Part shown: in pieces, positions 17,314 through 27,315 of the stretch
Position numbering within the stretch: position 1 is the first letter of the stretch
How the letters are laid out: each line of letters begins with the position of its first letter
Source of the DNA: Paracoccaceae bacterium
GTDB lineage: Bacteria > Pseudomonadota > Alphaproteobacteria > Rhodobacterales > Rhodobacteraceae
Direction of reading: 5' to 3'
Length of the DNA: 64,000 bases
Assembly: GCA_007694945.1 (NCBI GenBank)
Contig: REER01000077.1
Location: 1-64,000 of the forward strand
Position numbers and translations under genes: made by a program
Notes under the pieces: generated by a model
Databases searched by the model: none
Told to the model about the DNA's origin: nothing
Seen by the model: only the letters and a program-made list of their open reading frames with translations

Positions 17314-18052
17314 AGCATATGTTGCGGCGCTGGCCGCATGGCTCCTTGCAGGCACTGCCGCGGCAGAATGCCTGCGCAGCGAGTATCAGGGCCAGAGTTT
17401 CACCGCCTGCGAGGCTATGGTCAGCGATGATCTGCGGCTGTTTCTCTACGGCGCTGATCAGCAGGTCTATGGCTCGTTCCGCAGTATCGACACAGCCCTG
17501 GCCGCCGAGGGCAAGCGGCTGGGCTTCGCCATGAATGCCAGCATGTATCATTCTGACCGCAGCCCGGTGGGGCTCTATATTGAGGATGGCGAAGAGGTCT
17601 CGCGTATCGTCACCTCGGAAGGGCCGGGCAATTTCGGGATGTTGCCCAATGGCGTCTTCTGCATAGAGGAGGGCCGTTTCAAGCTGATCGAGAGCCGCGC
17701 CTTTGCCAAGGCCCCGCCGGAATGCATCCATGCCGCGCAGAGCGGCCCGATGCTGGTGATCGATGGTGCCTATCACCCGCGCTTTATCGAAGGCTCGGAC
17801 TCGCGGCTGATCCGCAATGGCGTCGGGGTTTCGGCGGATGGCCAGCGTGCGGTTTTCGTCATTGCGGATACGCCGGTGAACTTCTTCGAATTCGCGCGGT
17901 TCTTCCGCGATCATCTGGGCTTGCCGCAGGCGCTGTATCTCGATGGCAATGTCTCGCGCCTGCACGCGCCCGAAATGCGCCGCTCGGATTGGGGCACGCT
18001 GCTGGGGCCGATCATCGGCAAGGTCGTTGACGCGGAGCCCGCCGCGCAATAG
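17291..18052 (+). CDS. Phosphodiester glycosidase family (DUF2233/NAGPA-like) secreted protein
   Basis: About 253 residues with an N-terminal signal peptide (AYVAALAAWLLAGTAAA). The mature domain carries FAMNASMYHSDRSPVGLYIEDG, NFGMLPNGVFCIEEG, AQSGPMLVIDGAYHPRF, RNGVGVS and QALYLDGNVSRLHAP, the conserved positions of the NAGPA/YigE-like domain that cleaves phosphodiester-linked sugars. Starts at ATG 17291 or 17297, overlapping the rbfA tail in another frame; earlier in-frame ATGs would lie deep in rbfA. Located between rbfA and truB in one operon. Substrate unknown, probably an envelope glycopolymer. Confidence 0.85.
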   Translation: MRMTCSARAYVAALAAWLLAGTAAAECLRSEYQGQSFTACEAMVSDDLRLFLYGADQQVYGSFRSIDTALAAEGKRLGFAMNASMYHSDRSPVGLYIEDGEEVSRIVTSEGPGNFGMLPNGVFCIEEGRFKLIESRAFAKAPPECIHAAQSGPMLVIDGAYHPRFIEGSDSRLIRNGVGVSADGQRAVFVIADTPVNFFEFARFFRDHLGLPQALYLDGNVSRLHAPEMRRSDWGTLLGPIIGKVVDAEPAAQ

Positions 18053-18082
18053 GACGCCGGCCATCGCAAGACGAGGAGAGCC

Positions 18083-18991
18083 ATGGCACGCAAGCGCAAG
18101 GGGCGCCCGATCTCGGGTTGGCTGGTGGTCGACAAGCCTGAGGGGGTGACATCGACAGCCGTCGTGAACAAGGTGCGCTGGGCATTGCAGGCGCAGAAGG
18201 CCGGCCATGCCGGCACGCTCGATCCAGCCGCGACGGGGGTGCTGGCCGTGGCGCTGGGCGAGGCCACCAAGACGGTGCCCTACATCACCGATGCACTGAA
18301 ATGCTATCGTTTCATGGTGCGGCTGGGGCAGGCGACGACGACAGATGATGCCGAGGGCGCGGTCATCGCCGAGAGCGACGCGCGGCCCACCGATGAAGAG
18401 ATAAAGCGCGGGCTCGGGAGGTTTCGTGGCGAGATCATGCAGGTACCGCCGCAATTTTCCGCCGTCAAGGTCGAGGGTGAGCGAGCCTATGACATCGCCC
18501 GCGCGGGCGAGGAGATGGAGCTTGCCGCCCGCCGGCTCTGGGTCGAGCGGCTGGAAATGGTGGCGCGGCCTGATGCGGATCATGTCGACTTGGAGATGGT
18601 CTGCGGCAAGGGCGGCTATGTGCGTGCGATTGCCCGTGATCTGGGTTCGAGCCTCGGCTGCCACGGTCATGTGACCTGGCTGCGCCGTCTCTGGTCTGGG
18701 CCGTTCGAGGTATCGGACGGGCTCAGCATGGCGCAGATCGACGCGCTGGCGCAGACGCCGGAGCTCGATGCCCATCTGCATCCGCTGGAGGCCGGGCTTG
18801 CCGATCTGCCCGAACTGCCCGCAACACCCGAAGGCGCGGCGCGGTTGCGCAATGGTAATCCGGGCATGGTGCTGGCCTCGGATGTCGATTATGGCGATGA
18901 GGCGTGGGCAAGTCTTGAGGGCCGCGCCGTGGCGGTGGGCCGCTACAAGGCGGGCGAGTTGCACCCCTCGCGTGTGTTCAACCAGCCATGA
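18083..18991 (+). CDS. truB: tRNA pseudouridine(55) synthase
   Basis: 302 residues. Makes pseudouridine 55 in the T loop of most tRNAs. [14 protein letters not shown], the catalytic aspartate in [35 protein letters not shown] and [12 protein letters not shown] are the family motifs. C-terminal PUA-like part ends with [15 protein letters not shown] about 6 nt upstream of the ATG. The stop overlaps the next start as ATGA. Confidence 0.97.
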   Translation: MARKRKGRPISGWLVVDKPEGVTSTAVVNKVRWALQAQKAGHAGTLDPAATGVLAVALGEATKTVPYITDALKCYRFMVRLGQATTTDDAEGAVIAESDARPTDEEIKRGLGRFRGEIMQVPPQFSAVKVEGERAYDIARAGEEMELAARRLWVERLEMVARPDADHVDLEMVCGKGGYVRAIARDLGSSLGCHGHVTWLRRLWSGPFEVSDGLSMAQIDALAQTPELDAHLHPLEAGLADLPELPATPEGAARLRNGNPGMVLASDVDYGDEAWASLEGRAVAVGRYKAGELHPSRVFNQP

Positions 18992-19512
18992 AACCGGGTG
19001 CAGAGGTCGTCACCCGCAGCCATGTGAAGGGCGATGCGCCCTCGGTTGCGGTCTATTCGGATTGCGCACGCTACCGCTACCTGCTGACGCGCGAATGGGC
19101 ACCGGATCAGGGCCGCGTACTCTTCGTCATGCTGAACCCCTCGACCGCGACCGAGGTGCAGAATGACCCGACCGTCGAGCGTTGCGAGAGACGGGCGCGG
19201 GCGCTGGGCTATGGCGCGTTTCGCGTCTGCAATATCTTCGCCTGGCGCGCGACCGATCCGCGCGCGATGCGCGCGGCCGCCGACCCGGTGGGGCCGCTCA
19301 ATGACCAGGCGATTGCCGAGAGTGCGCCTTGGGCCGACCGGATCATCTGCGCCTGGGGTACGCATGGGGTGCATCTGAACCGCGGTCCCGCAGTGGAGAG
19401 GCTTTTGCGCGCGCAGGGGGTGGAACTCTGGAATCTGGGGCTGAGCAAGGCCGGGCACCCGCGCCATCCGCTCTATCTCGGCTATTCGGTTGTGCCGCAA
19501 CGCTGGGTGTAG
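18988..19512 (+). CDS. DUF1643 domain protein
   Basis: 174 residues. The family motif [22 protein letters not shown] lies at about residues 48-70, followed by [10 protein letters not shown], the [13 protein letters not shown] strand and the C-terminal [18 protein letters not shown]1643 proteins are small alpha/beta proteins of unknown biochemical function, found both on chromosomes and on mobile elements. Here it is translationally coupled to truB, which fits a housekeeping rather than mobile copy. Confidence 0.88.
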   Translation: MKPGAEVVTRSHVKGDAPSVAVYSDCARYRYLLTREWAPDQGRVLFVMLNPSTATEVQNDPTVERCERRARALGYGAFRVCNIFAWRATDPRAMRAAADPVGPLNDQAIAESAPWADRIICAWGTHGVHLNRGPAVERLLRAQGVELWNLGLSKAGHPRHPLYLGYSVVPQRWV

Positions 19513-19577
19513 CGCGAGGGTTCCGGCGTCGGCGTAATCTGGTGCTTGCCTGATCCCTTCGGCACATCCGCCATGCA

Positions 19578-19619
19578 CCCTCGGACCGTGCCCACCCACC
19601 CACCCTCACGGCCCGAGGG
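19578..19619. repeat. Intergenic palindromic repeat, copy 2
   Basis: Arms 19578-19590 and 19607-19619 (CCCTCGG-A-CCGTG / CACGG-C-CCGAGGG, one mismatch) around a loop made of CCCACCCACCCACCCT. Lies between the convergent DUF1643 and PilP-like genes. Same C-rich core and stem-loop design as the copy at 5035. Confidence 0.75.
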
Positions 19620-19717
19620 CGCATGGCGCGGGCAAGCCGGTAGATCGTGCAGGAACTTTCCGACCGCGAAGCTGTCAAACTGAAGGGGTCTTGATTCCGC
19701 GCTGTTGCTGCGATTTC

Positions 19718-20374
19718 CTACCCGCCGAGCACGAACGCGCGCGGGGTCATGCCTGGCCCCATGAGATAGAGCGCATCGTCGCTGATGGCCGCGACTGTAC
19801 CGTCTTTCAGTGCGTCCCCCTGCACCAGCCGCAAGATCCGCCCGTCGGGCAGTCGGACAAGGGCCTGTCGCTCACCATCCCGGTGCACCACCGCGATCAG
19901 CGCGATCTCGTCCAGCGATATGACGCCGGTTTCGGTCGCCATGTCGAGCATGCTGCGACCGGGGGGCAGCACGAAGACCCGGCCCGATTCGGAATCCATG
20001 CTCAGCGGCAAGGGCTCATAGGCATGACGCAGGACCGGGCGGTGACCATCGCCCAGCGCTGCGCTCTGTGAACTCGGCTTCCTGTCGAGGATTACGGTGG
20101 CGACCTCTGTCGGTGGACTCTCGGGATCGGGCTGAACGGAACCGACCGTTGCCGTGCAGAAGCGTGCATCCTCTGCGCAATGATCGACCAGAGTGCTGGT
20201 GAGCAGCAGCGCAGCAAATGTCAGTAGGCAGGCAAGGCCGAAGAAAAGCGCACGGCGCAGATGGCTGGGGTCAGGGGGGGGCAGAGGGCGCAGGATCTCG
20301 GGCAGCGCCGCGCGCTGCCCTTGCTCGCCTGTGCCATGAGGCAGAATACTGCCTTGCATCATACCCCCAGCCAT
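19718..20374 (-). CDS. PilP/GspC-like inner-membrane protein
   Basis: About 218 residues, with a short cytoplasmic N-terminus, one membrane helix (ALFFGLACLLTFAALLLTSTLV) and a periplasmic part. The C-terminal 70 residues (ISLDEIALIAVVHRDGERQALVRLPDGRILRLVQGDALKDGTVAAISDDALYLM) read like the small beta-domain of PilP/GspC proteins that contact secretins. No pilus or secretion genes are nearby, so a pilus role is doubtful. Start is uncertain among ATGs at 20374, 20362 and 20359; GGGG or GGGGG tracts precede each. A longer frame to 20587 looks non-coding. Confidence 0.65.
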   Translation of the reverse strand: MAGGMMQGSILPHGTGEQGQRAALPEILRPLPPPDPSHLRRALFFGLACLLTFAALLLTSTLVDHCAEDARFCTATVGSVQPDPESPPTEVATVILDRKPSSQSAALGDGHRPVLRHAYEPLPLSMDSESGRVFVLPPGRSMLDMATETGVISLDEIALIAVVHRDGERQALVRLPDGRILRLVQGDALKDGTVAAISDDALYLMGPGMTPRAFVLGG

Positions 20375-20439
20375 GCCGAGATTACCCCAACAGGCATGAT
20401 TGCAGTAAACTCTTTCCAAAACCTGAACGCCCGCAGGAC

Positions 20440-21372
20440 TCAATAACCCCGCACGCGCGGCACTTCGTGCAGCAGTGGCAGCCCTGCCTCCACCCGCGCG
20501 ATATTTTCCGCCAGCGACCGCGATGCACTGGCCGCGCGGGTCGTGGCCGCGATATGGGGCGTGACCGTGACTCTCGGATGGTGCCAATAGGGGTGATCGG
20601 CGGGCAGCGGCTCGGTGCGGAAGACATCGAGTGTCGCGTGGCCGATCTGGCCATTCTCCAGCGCGGCCAGCAGAGCATCATCATCGATCAGCGCACCGCG
20701 ACCGGGGTTGATGAGACAGGCCCCGCGCGGCAGCGTGGCCAGCGTCCCGGCATTCAAAATGCTCTCGGTTGCCTGTGTGTGCGGCAGCAGCGTGACCAGG
20801 ATTTCAGTGCCTTGCAGCAGAGATTGCATCCCCTCGGGGCCATGGTGGCAGGTTACCCCGGCGATCTCTTTCGGGTTCGCCGCCCATCCCGAGACAGCAA
20901 ACCCGGAATCCCGCAGCGCCTCGGCACAGGCCCTCCCCAAAGCCCCTAGCCCCATTACGCCCACAAGGCGCTCGGGCGCGAGCGGCGGCTCGACCGGGCG
21001 CCAATCTCCGGGCGCGGCCTGAATATGCGCGTCCATACCCAGATGATAGCGCAGCACATGGCCGCAGACATATTCGACCATGCCGCGGGTCAGGCTCGGG
21101 TCCACCATGCGCGCGAGCGGCTGGGTCAGGGTCGGGTTCGTGACGATCCTCTCGACCCCGGCCCAGAGGCTGAGCACGGCTTTCGTGCGCGTATAAGGCG
21201 AGAAATCCTGCAGCGGGCTTGCGGGCGCATAGAGGATGTAATCCACGTCTTCGGGCGCGGCCTCGGTCACGATCCGCGCCTCCAGTCCCGCCGCGCGCAA
21301 CGCCTCACTAAGCGGCGCGTGATATTCCTCGGAGGTGCCCGGACCGGCGGCGAACAGGAGGGTCAGGCTCAT
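20440..21372 (-). CDS. ghrA: Glyoxylate/hydroxypyruvate reductase A-type dehydrogenase
   Basis: 310 residues. D-2-hydroxyacid dehydrogenase family: NAD(P)-binding GVMGLGALGRACAEAL, the substrate arginine in LWAGVERIV, LINPGRGALIDDDALLAAL, the catalytic glutamate in LDVFRTEPLP and histidine in VTPHIAATT. The short N-terminal domain and LFAAGPGT start resemble GhrA, which reduces glyoxylate and hydroxypyruvate. Start at 21372 overlaps the rodA stop as ATGA; the frame continues upstream only as a shadow of rodA. It is the last gene of the mre/rod cluster, an association without an obvious metabolic reason. Confidence 0.88.
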   Translation of the reverse strand: MSLTLLFAAGPGTSEEYHAPLSEALRAAGLEARIVTEAAPEDVDYILYAPASPLQDFSPYTRTKAVLSLWAGVERIVTNPTLTQPLARMVDPSLTRGMVEYVCGHVLRYHLGMDAHIQAAPGDWRPVEPPLAPERLVGVMGLGALGRACAEALRDSGFAVSGWAANPKEIAGVTCHHGPEGMQSLLQGTEILVTLLPHTQATESILNAGTLATLPRGACLINPGRGALIDDDALLAALENGQIGHATLDVFRTEPLPADHPYWHHPRVTVTPHIAATTRAASASRSLAENIARVEAGLPLLHEVPRVRGY

Positions 21373-22517
21373 GACGGCAGGCGCGCGTGGTGAATATGTG
21401 CGGACTGCACAAGGCCAAAGCCCACCATCAGCACGATCATCGCCGAGCCTCCATAGGAGACCAGCGGCAGGGGCACGCCCACCACCGGCGCAAGCCCCAT
21501 TACCATCGCCATGTTGACCGCGAAATAGAGGAAGAATGTCCCGGTTACGCCTGTAATCAGTAGCGCGCCGAAGCGGCTTGTGGTGTTCAGCGCCGAGAGT
21601 AGGCAGACCCCCATGATGAGCATATAGAGCAGCAGCAGCGATGAGGCCCCGACAAAACCGAATTCCTCGGCCAGCGTGGTGAAGATGAAATCTGTGTGTT
21701 TCTCGGGCAGGAAGTTGAGCCGCGCCTGCGTGCCTTCCATGAAGCCACGTCCCGACCAGCCGCCCGAGCCAAGCGCGATCATCGACTGGTTGATGTGATA
21801 GCCTGCGCCAAGCGGATCGAGCGTCGGGTCTAGGAAGGCGTCGATGCGGCGATACTGGTAATCCTTGAGGATCTGCCATTCGGTCCCGCGCGATTGCAGG
21901 ACCGCCGTGACCACTGCCACCCCTGCGCCTAGAATAGCGGCGAAATAGGCCCAGTGAACTCCCGCGGCAAAGATCACCACACCGCCACCCAGCGCGATCA
22001 GCATCGCCGTGCCCAGATCAGGCTGACGCACAACCAGAAGCGCAGGCACAACCGCGATCAGTGCGGCCAAGAGCACCCAGAGCAGGCGCGACGTTTTCTT
22101 GAGGTCGAGCCAGTCATAATAGGCCGCCAGAGCCATGATAGTGGTGATCTTGGCAAGCTCCGAGGGTTGCAGCCGTAACGGGCCGATCTCCAGCCAGCGT
22201 TTCGCGCCCATGCCGACCGAGCCGAAGAACTCGACGCCAATCAATAACAGGATCGAGACTGCATAGGCGAGCCCCGCGATCGAGCGCCAGAACCAGAGTG
22301 GCACAAAGGCGACCACGAACATGATCACCAGCCCGGCAGCGAAGCGCTTGAGCTGCGGCTCGGCCCAGGGCGTGGCGTTGCCGCCCGCGACCGAGTAAAG
22401 CATGATGAAGCCGTAGCCTGCGACCGCGATCAGCAAGGCGACCAGCGGCCAGTTGACATAGAGCACCTTGGCCAGTCCCGCAGGCATGCGCTTGGTGTTA
22501 TACTCGAGATAACTCAT
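21369..22517 (-). CDS. rodA: Rod-shape-determining protein RodA (SEDS peptidoglycan polymerase)
   Basis: 382 residues with about ten membrane helices. SEDS glycosyltransferase that polymerises glycan strands in the elongasome. LGMGAKRWLEIGPLRLQPSELAKI, LGTAMLIALGG, LGAGYHINQSMIALGSGGWSGRGF, FLPEKHTDFIFTTLAEEFGFVG and PLPLVSYGGSAMIVLMVGFGLV are signature motifs. Overlaps mrdA by ATGA, forming the RodA-PBP2 pair. Confidence 0.96.
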   Translation of the reverse strand: MSYLEYNTKRMPAGLAKVLYVNWPLVALLIAVAGYGFIMLYSVAGGNATPWAEPQLKRFAAGLVIMFVVAFVPLWFWRSIAGLAYAVSILLLIGVEFFGSVGMGAKRWLEIGPLRLQPSELAKITTIMALAAYYDWLDLKKTSRLLWVLLAALIAVVPALLVVRQPDLGTAMLIALGGGVVIFAAGVHWAYFAAILGAGVAVVTAVLQSRGTEWQILKDYQYRRIDAFLDPTLDPLGAGYHINQSMIALGSGGWSGRGFMEGTQARLNFLPEKHTDFIFTTLAEEFGFVGASSLLLLYMLIMGVCLLSALNTTSRFGALLITGVTGTFFLYFAVNMAMVMGLAPVVGVPLPLVSYGGSAMIVLMVGFGLVQSAHIHHARLPS

Positions 22518-24451
22518 GCGCGGCTGACCCTCATTGCTTCGGGCGCGCGCAGGCGCTCTTCCAGTTCGATCTGTTCGGCGCGGATGCGGTTGCGCTGCGG
22601 GGCCGGATAGGCCGAGAGCGGGGGCACCCCGCCATTAAGCGCCGCCAGCGTGATGTCGCGCCCGATGGGTGCGGCTGCCGATGAGCCGCCCATGCCATGC
22701 TCGACCACCACGGCCACGGCAAAGCGCGGATTGTCCACCGGCGCATAATCGACGAACAGCGCATGGTTGCGCCGGTTCCAGGGCAGGTCTTCCTGACGGC
22801 GGATCCCGGCCTCGCGCTCGGCGCGAGTGATCGAGAACACCTGCGAGGTCCCGGTCTTGCCCGCCATCATCTGCCCTTCGGCCACCACGCGCGAGGAATA
22901 GGCGGTGCCGCGCTGATGATTGACCGTATCAACCATGCCGCGCCGGATCAGCCGCAGCCATTCGGGGCGCAGATCGAGGCTGGCCATCTCGCGCTCGGCG
23001 CGCTCCAGTGGGTCGCGGAGCAGGCGCGGCAATACCGCCTTGTTCGACGCCAGCCGCGCGGTCATCACCGCCAGTTGCAGCGGCGTCGTCAGCACATAGC
23101 CCTGTCCGATAGAGGCATTGATCGTGTCCCCGATGCGCCAGTCGGCATTGCGGTTGCGCTGTTTCCATTCACGGGTCGGGTTGAGCCCGGCCGAGACCGA
23201 GGTGATCGGCAGATCATAGCGGATGCCAAGGCCAAGGCGGGTGGACATCTCGTTGATCTTGTCGATCCCGCAACGCTGCGACATCTCGTAGAAATACACG
23301 TCGCAGCTTTGTGCAAGGGCCGCCACCATACCCACCCGCCCATGCCCGCCGCGGCGCCAGCAGTGGAAACGATGGCCCGCGATATCCATATGACCGGGGC
23401 AGAATACGGTCTCCTGCCCATCGGTCGCAGCGGCTTCGAGCGCAGCCAAAGCAGTCACCATCTTGAAGGTCGAGCCGGGGGGGTAGAGGCCCTGCACTGT
23501 CTTGTTCACCAGCGGGCGGAATTCGTTGTCCAGCAGGCCACGGAAATCGGTCGAGGAAATACCGCGCACAAAGAGATTGGGGTCGAAACTTGGCCCAGAG
23601 GCAAGCGCAAGAATATCGCCGGTCTCGACATCCATTACCACCGCAGCGGCTGACTGGCCGTGTAGGCGTTCAAGCGCGTAATTCTGCAGCTTCGCGTCGA
23701 TTGTCAGATGGACATTGTCGCCGGGCGTGCCCTCCACCCGGTCCAACTCGCGCATCACGCGGCCCACGGCATTGACCTCGACGCGCTGCGAGCCTGCCCG
23801 CCCGCGCAAGGTCTCTTCCTGCATCCGCTCGACACCGCTCTTGCCGATCTGAAACCGCGGGATCATCAGCACCGGATCCGGGGCCTCCAGTGCTTCAAGA
23901 TCGCGCTCGGAGACGGGGCCGACATAGCCCACGACATGCGCCGTGTCCTCATAGAGCGGATAGTAGCGTGACAGGCCCATCTCGGGGGTCACGCCGGGCA
24001 GGGCCGGGGCATTGGCGGCGATGCGGCTGATCTCGTCCCAGTTCAGACGCTCGGCCACAGTCACCGGCACAAAGGGGCGGTTGCGCAGCATGTCACGGCG
24101 CGCGCGCTCGATATCGTCTTCGGTCAGCGGGATGAGCTGCGCCAGCCGCGACAGCACCAGATCGATATCGCCGGCATCGTCGCGTTTCATCACCACGCGG
24201 TAATTCTGCTCGTTCCCGGCCAGCAGCACGCCATTGCGGTCAAAGATCAACCCGCGCACAGGTGGCAGCAAACGCAGGTTGATGCGGTTTTCCTCGGCCA
24301 GCAGGTGGAATTGCTCGGCCTGGTTGAGCTGCATGTCGCGCAACCGCCACAGCAGCGTTCCCGCGATGCCAAGCTGCACCGAGCCCAGAAGCAACCCGCG
24401 ACGGCTGATCACGCGTTGGCTGAATTCCTTTTCGCGCTCGGTGCGTTTCAC
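22514..24451 (-). CDS. mrdA: Penicillin-binding protein 2 (elongasome transpeptidase)
   Basis: 645 residues. Class B PBP with one N-terminal membrane helix (LLLGSVQLGIAGTLLW), a dimerisation/pedestal domain, and a transpeptidase domain containing PPGSTFKMVTAL (active serine, SxxK), AQSCDVYFYE (SxN-equivalent) and GKTGTSQV (KTG). Partner of RodA in side-wall peptidoglycan synthesis. Its stop overlaps rodA and its start overlaps mreD, all by ATGA. Confidence 0.96.
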   Translation of the reverse strand: MKRTEREKEFSQRVISRRGLLLGSVQLGIAGTLLWRLRDMQLNQAEQFHLLAEENRINLRLLPPVRGLIFDRNGVLLAGNEQNYRVVMKRDDAGDIDLVLSRLAQLIPLTEDDIERARRDMLRNRPFVPVTVAERLNWDEISRIAANAPALPGVTPEMGLSRYYPLYEDTAHVVGYVGPVSERDLEALEAPDPVLMIPRFQIGKSGVERMQEETLRGRAGSQRVEVNAVGRVMRELDRVEGTPGDNVHLTIDAKLQNYALERLHGQSAAAVVMDVETGDILALASGPSFDPNLFVRGISSTDFRGLLDNEFRPLVNKTVQGLYPPGSTFKMVTALAALEAAATDGQETVFCPGHMDIAGHRFHCWRRGGHGRVGMVAALAQSCDVYFYEMSQRCGIDKINEMSTRLGLGIRYDLPITSVSAGLNPTREWKQRNRNADWRIGDTINASIGQGYVLTTPLQLAVMTARLASNKAVLPRLLRDPLERAEREMASLDLRPEWLRLIRRGMVDTVNHQRGTAYSSRVVAEGQMMAGKTGTSQVFSITRAEREAGIRRQEDLPWNRRNHALFVDYAPVDNPRFAVAVVVEHGMGGSSAAAPIGRDITLAALNGGVPPLSAYPAPQRNRIRAEQIELEERLRAPEAMRVSRA

Positions 24452-25044
24452 AATCGCTGCCCCAATGCATCCAACTCGCCGGTCGCGGGTTTGCGCAATC
24501 CGAAAACGTAATGCGACACAGCCACCACAACCGGGTAGGCTGCCAGAGTGGCGAGAAACTGCATCAAGCTCAAGTCGAGCGGGGCCTGCGGCGCCATCAC
24601 AATCGCGAGCACGGCCCGGTTTGCAAGGAACATCACCAGCAAGAGCCCGGCCACCTGCGCATATTCCATCCAGAAGGCGTTGTCGCGCAACCGTTCGCTG
24701 CGCGCGCGCAGCGATTCGCTGGCCAGCAGCACGATCAGCGCCCAGAGCCCCGGCGGGCGCAGCAGCAGGATATCCTCGATGAAGAAATAAAGCGCGATCA
24801 CGGGAGCGGGCAGCAGGTCAGGGCGGCGCACGACCCAAGCCAGCGTGAGGCACAGCAGCAGGTCCGGCGCGGGAATATCCTGCCAGCGCAGGCCCTGCGC
24901 GATGTCAGATGCGGGCTCCAGACCGAGGCCCGCCCCAGCATCATAGCCCCCCAGCGGCAGCAACCGGTAGAAGGTAACCGCAGCCGCCAGCCCCAGATAG
25001 AGCGCGACATACATCAAGCGCTTGGTCTGTCGCCGCTCAACCAT
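24448..25044 (-). CDS. mreD: Rod-shape-determining protein MreD
   Basis: 198 residues, about five membrane helices (MYVALYLGLAAAVTFYRLL, LTLAWVVRRPDLLPAPVIALYFFIEDILLL, LLLVMFLANRAVL, FLATLAAYPVVVAVSHYV). Poorly conserved integral membrane protein of the MreBCD elongasome. Start at 25044 (MVERRQTKR) overlaps the mreC end by 8 bases; a longer frame to 25089 would run further into mreC and is less likely. Identification rests partly on position between mreC and mrdA. Confidence 0.88.
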   Translation of the reverse strand: MVERRQTKRLMYVALYLGLAAAVTFYRLLPLGGYDAGAGLGLEPASDIAQGLRWQDIPAPDLLLCLTLAWVVRRPDLLPAPVIALYFFIEDILLLRPPGLWALIVLLASESLRARSERLRDNAFWMEYAQVAGLLLVMFLANRAVLAIVMAPQAPLDLSLMQFLATLAAYPVVVAVSHYVFGLRKPATGELDALGQRL

Positions 25045-25960
25045 CGCCGATGCTCTCTGGCTCGCTGGCAGCGTCCTCGTCGTCATCATTGCCGAAATCG
25101 ACAGGGGGCGTGATCAGCGCGCCTGTGTCAGTGATCCGCTCGACTGGGCGCGAGCGGAGCACGCGCAGGAATTCCAGCCGGCTGTAATCGGCTGCGATCC
25201 GCACGCGCAGGCGTCGGTCACGAGTCTGCACCACCTCACCCACCAGAAGCCCTGCGGGAAACACGCCGCCATCATCCGAACTGATCACCCGGTCCCCAGG
25301 ACGCACCTCGTCCGGGGACTCGATGAATTCCAGCAGCGGGAAGGCAGAGGTGTCTCCGACCAGCATCGCCCGTTGCCCCGATGGCTGGATCACGACCGGC
25401 AGCGCGCTTGCGGTATCGGTCAGCAGAACCACGCGGGCCGTGCGGTTGCCAACCCCAGCGACTCGACCGGCCAGCCCGAGCCCGTCCATCACCGCCCAGC
25501 CATCCTGCACCCCGTCGCGCGCGCCGACATTCAACAGCACAGAATTGCGGAAGGGCGAGCCGCTATCAGCCATCACCACGCCGGTAACATGGGTCAGTTG
25601 CGGGTCGAGCCGAACCTGATTGAGGTCGAGGAGCTGGGCATTGCGTTGCTCAAGCTGAAGCGCCGCCTCGCGCCAGGCGCGCATCTGCTGCAATTCGCGG
25701 CGCAACTCCTGATTCTGCTCGATGATGCGCGCGTAAGAGCGGAAATTCTCCGCCATGGCAACAGCGCGTGCGACGGGCCGCATGGCCCAGTCGAAAGAGG
25801 GCACCACGCGGTCGATCACCGCCATGCGGAACTGTTCCACGCGCGGGCTGTCGATGCGCCAGATCAGGAACGTGAGCAGCAGCAATACCGCCAAAAGTCC
25901 CACCAGAACGCGCCGGACGGGACGGATGAAATCCTGATCTTGCCGTGGCGTGTTGGCCAA
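25037..25960 (-). CDS. mreC: Cell shape-determining protein MreC
   Basis: 307 residues. Single membrane helix (LVGLLAVLLLLTFLIWRI), coiled coil (NFRSYARIIEQNQELRRELQQMRAWREAALQLEQRNAQL) and a periplasmic beta domain with VTGVVMADSGSPFRNSVLLNVGARDGVQDGWAVMDGLGLAGRV, the classic MreC signature. Acts as the periplasmic activator of PBP2. Ends in an acidic low-complexity tail NDDDEDAASEPES. Confidence 0.95.
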   Translation of the reverse strand: MANTPRQDQDFIRPVRRVLVGLLAVLLLLTFLIWRIDSPRVEQFRMAVIDRVVPSFDWAMRPVARAVAMAENFRSYARIIEQNQELRRELQQMRAWREAALQLEQRNAQLLDLNQVRLDPQLTHVTGVVMADSGSPFRNSVLLNVGARDGVQDGWAVMDGLGLAGRVAGVGNRTARVVLLTDTASALPVVIQPSGQRAMLVGDTSAFPLLEFIESPDEVRPGDRVISSDDGGVFPAGLLVGEVVQTRDRRLRVRIAADYSRLEFLRVLRSRPVERITDTGALITPPVDFGNDDDEDAASEPESIGDG

Positions 25961-25987
25961 ACCTCACACCCTGATCGATGGCCGCGC

Positions 25988-27040
<1,053 letters not shown>

Positions 27041-27315
27041 TCACAAGGGGCAGGGCGCAAGGCCCCAAAGGCTAACGCCATTCTGCGCCTTATAGGGTGC
27101 GAAGACCGGGGCGGTAAAGGGGGGCGTGCCGGAGAGTGGGCGGGAAATGGCGCAGAGGCCGCACTATTGCGTGAAAGCAGCGTAGGCTCTCGTGCTCACG
27201 CCACATCGGCTTCAACCCCAATTGTCGCGGCAAAAGTCGCATGGACCGGCCTCGGCCCACCGATTAGGCTTGGCGGGCATTGCCCTGCCGCGGCCGACAA
27301 CACGCAAGAGCTTCC

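Noticed and set aside
17081-18964. 627-codon ORF on minus
   Set aside because: Antisense to rbfA, the phosphodiester glycosidase and truB, all of which have clear family motifs.
20440-21879. 479-codon version of the dehydrogenase
   Set aside because: The first 169 residues are rodA read out of frame; the true start overlaps the rodA stop at 21372.
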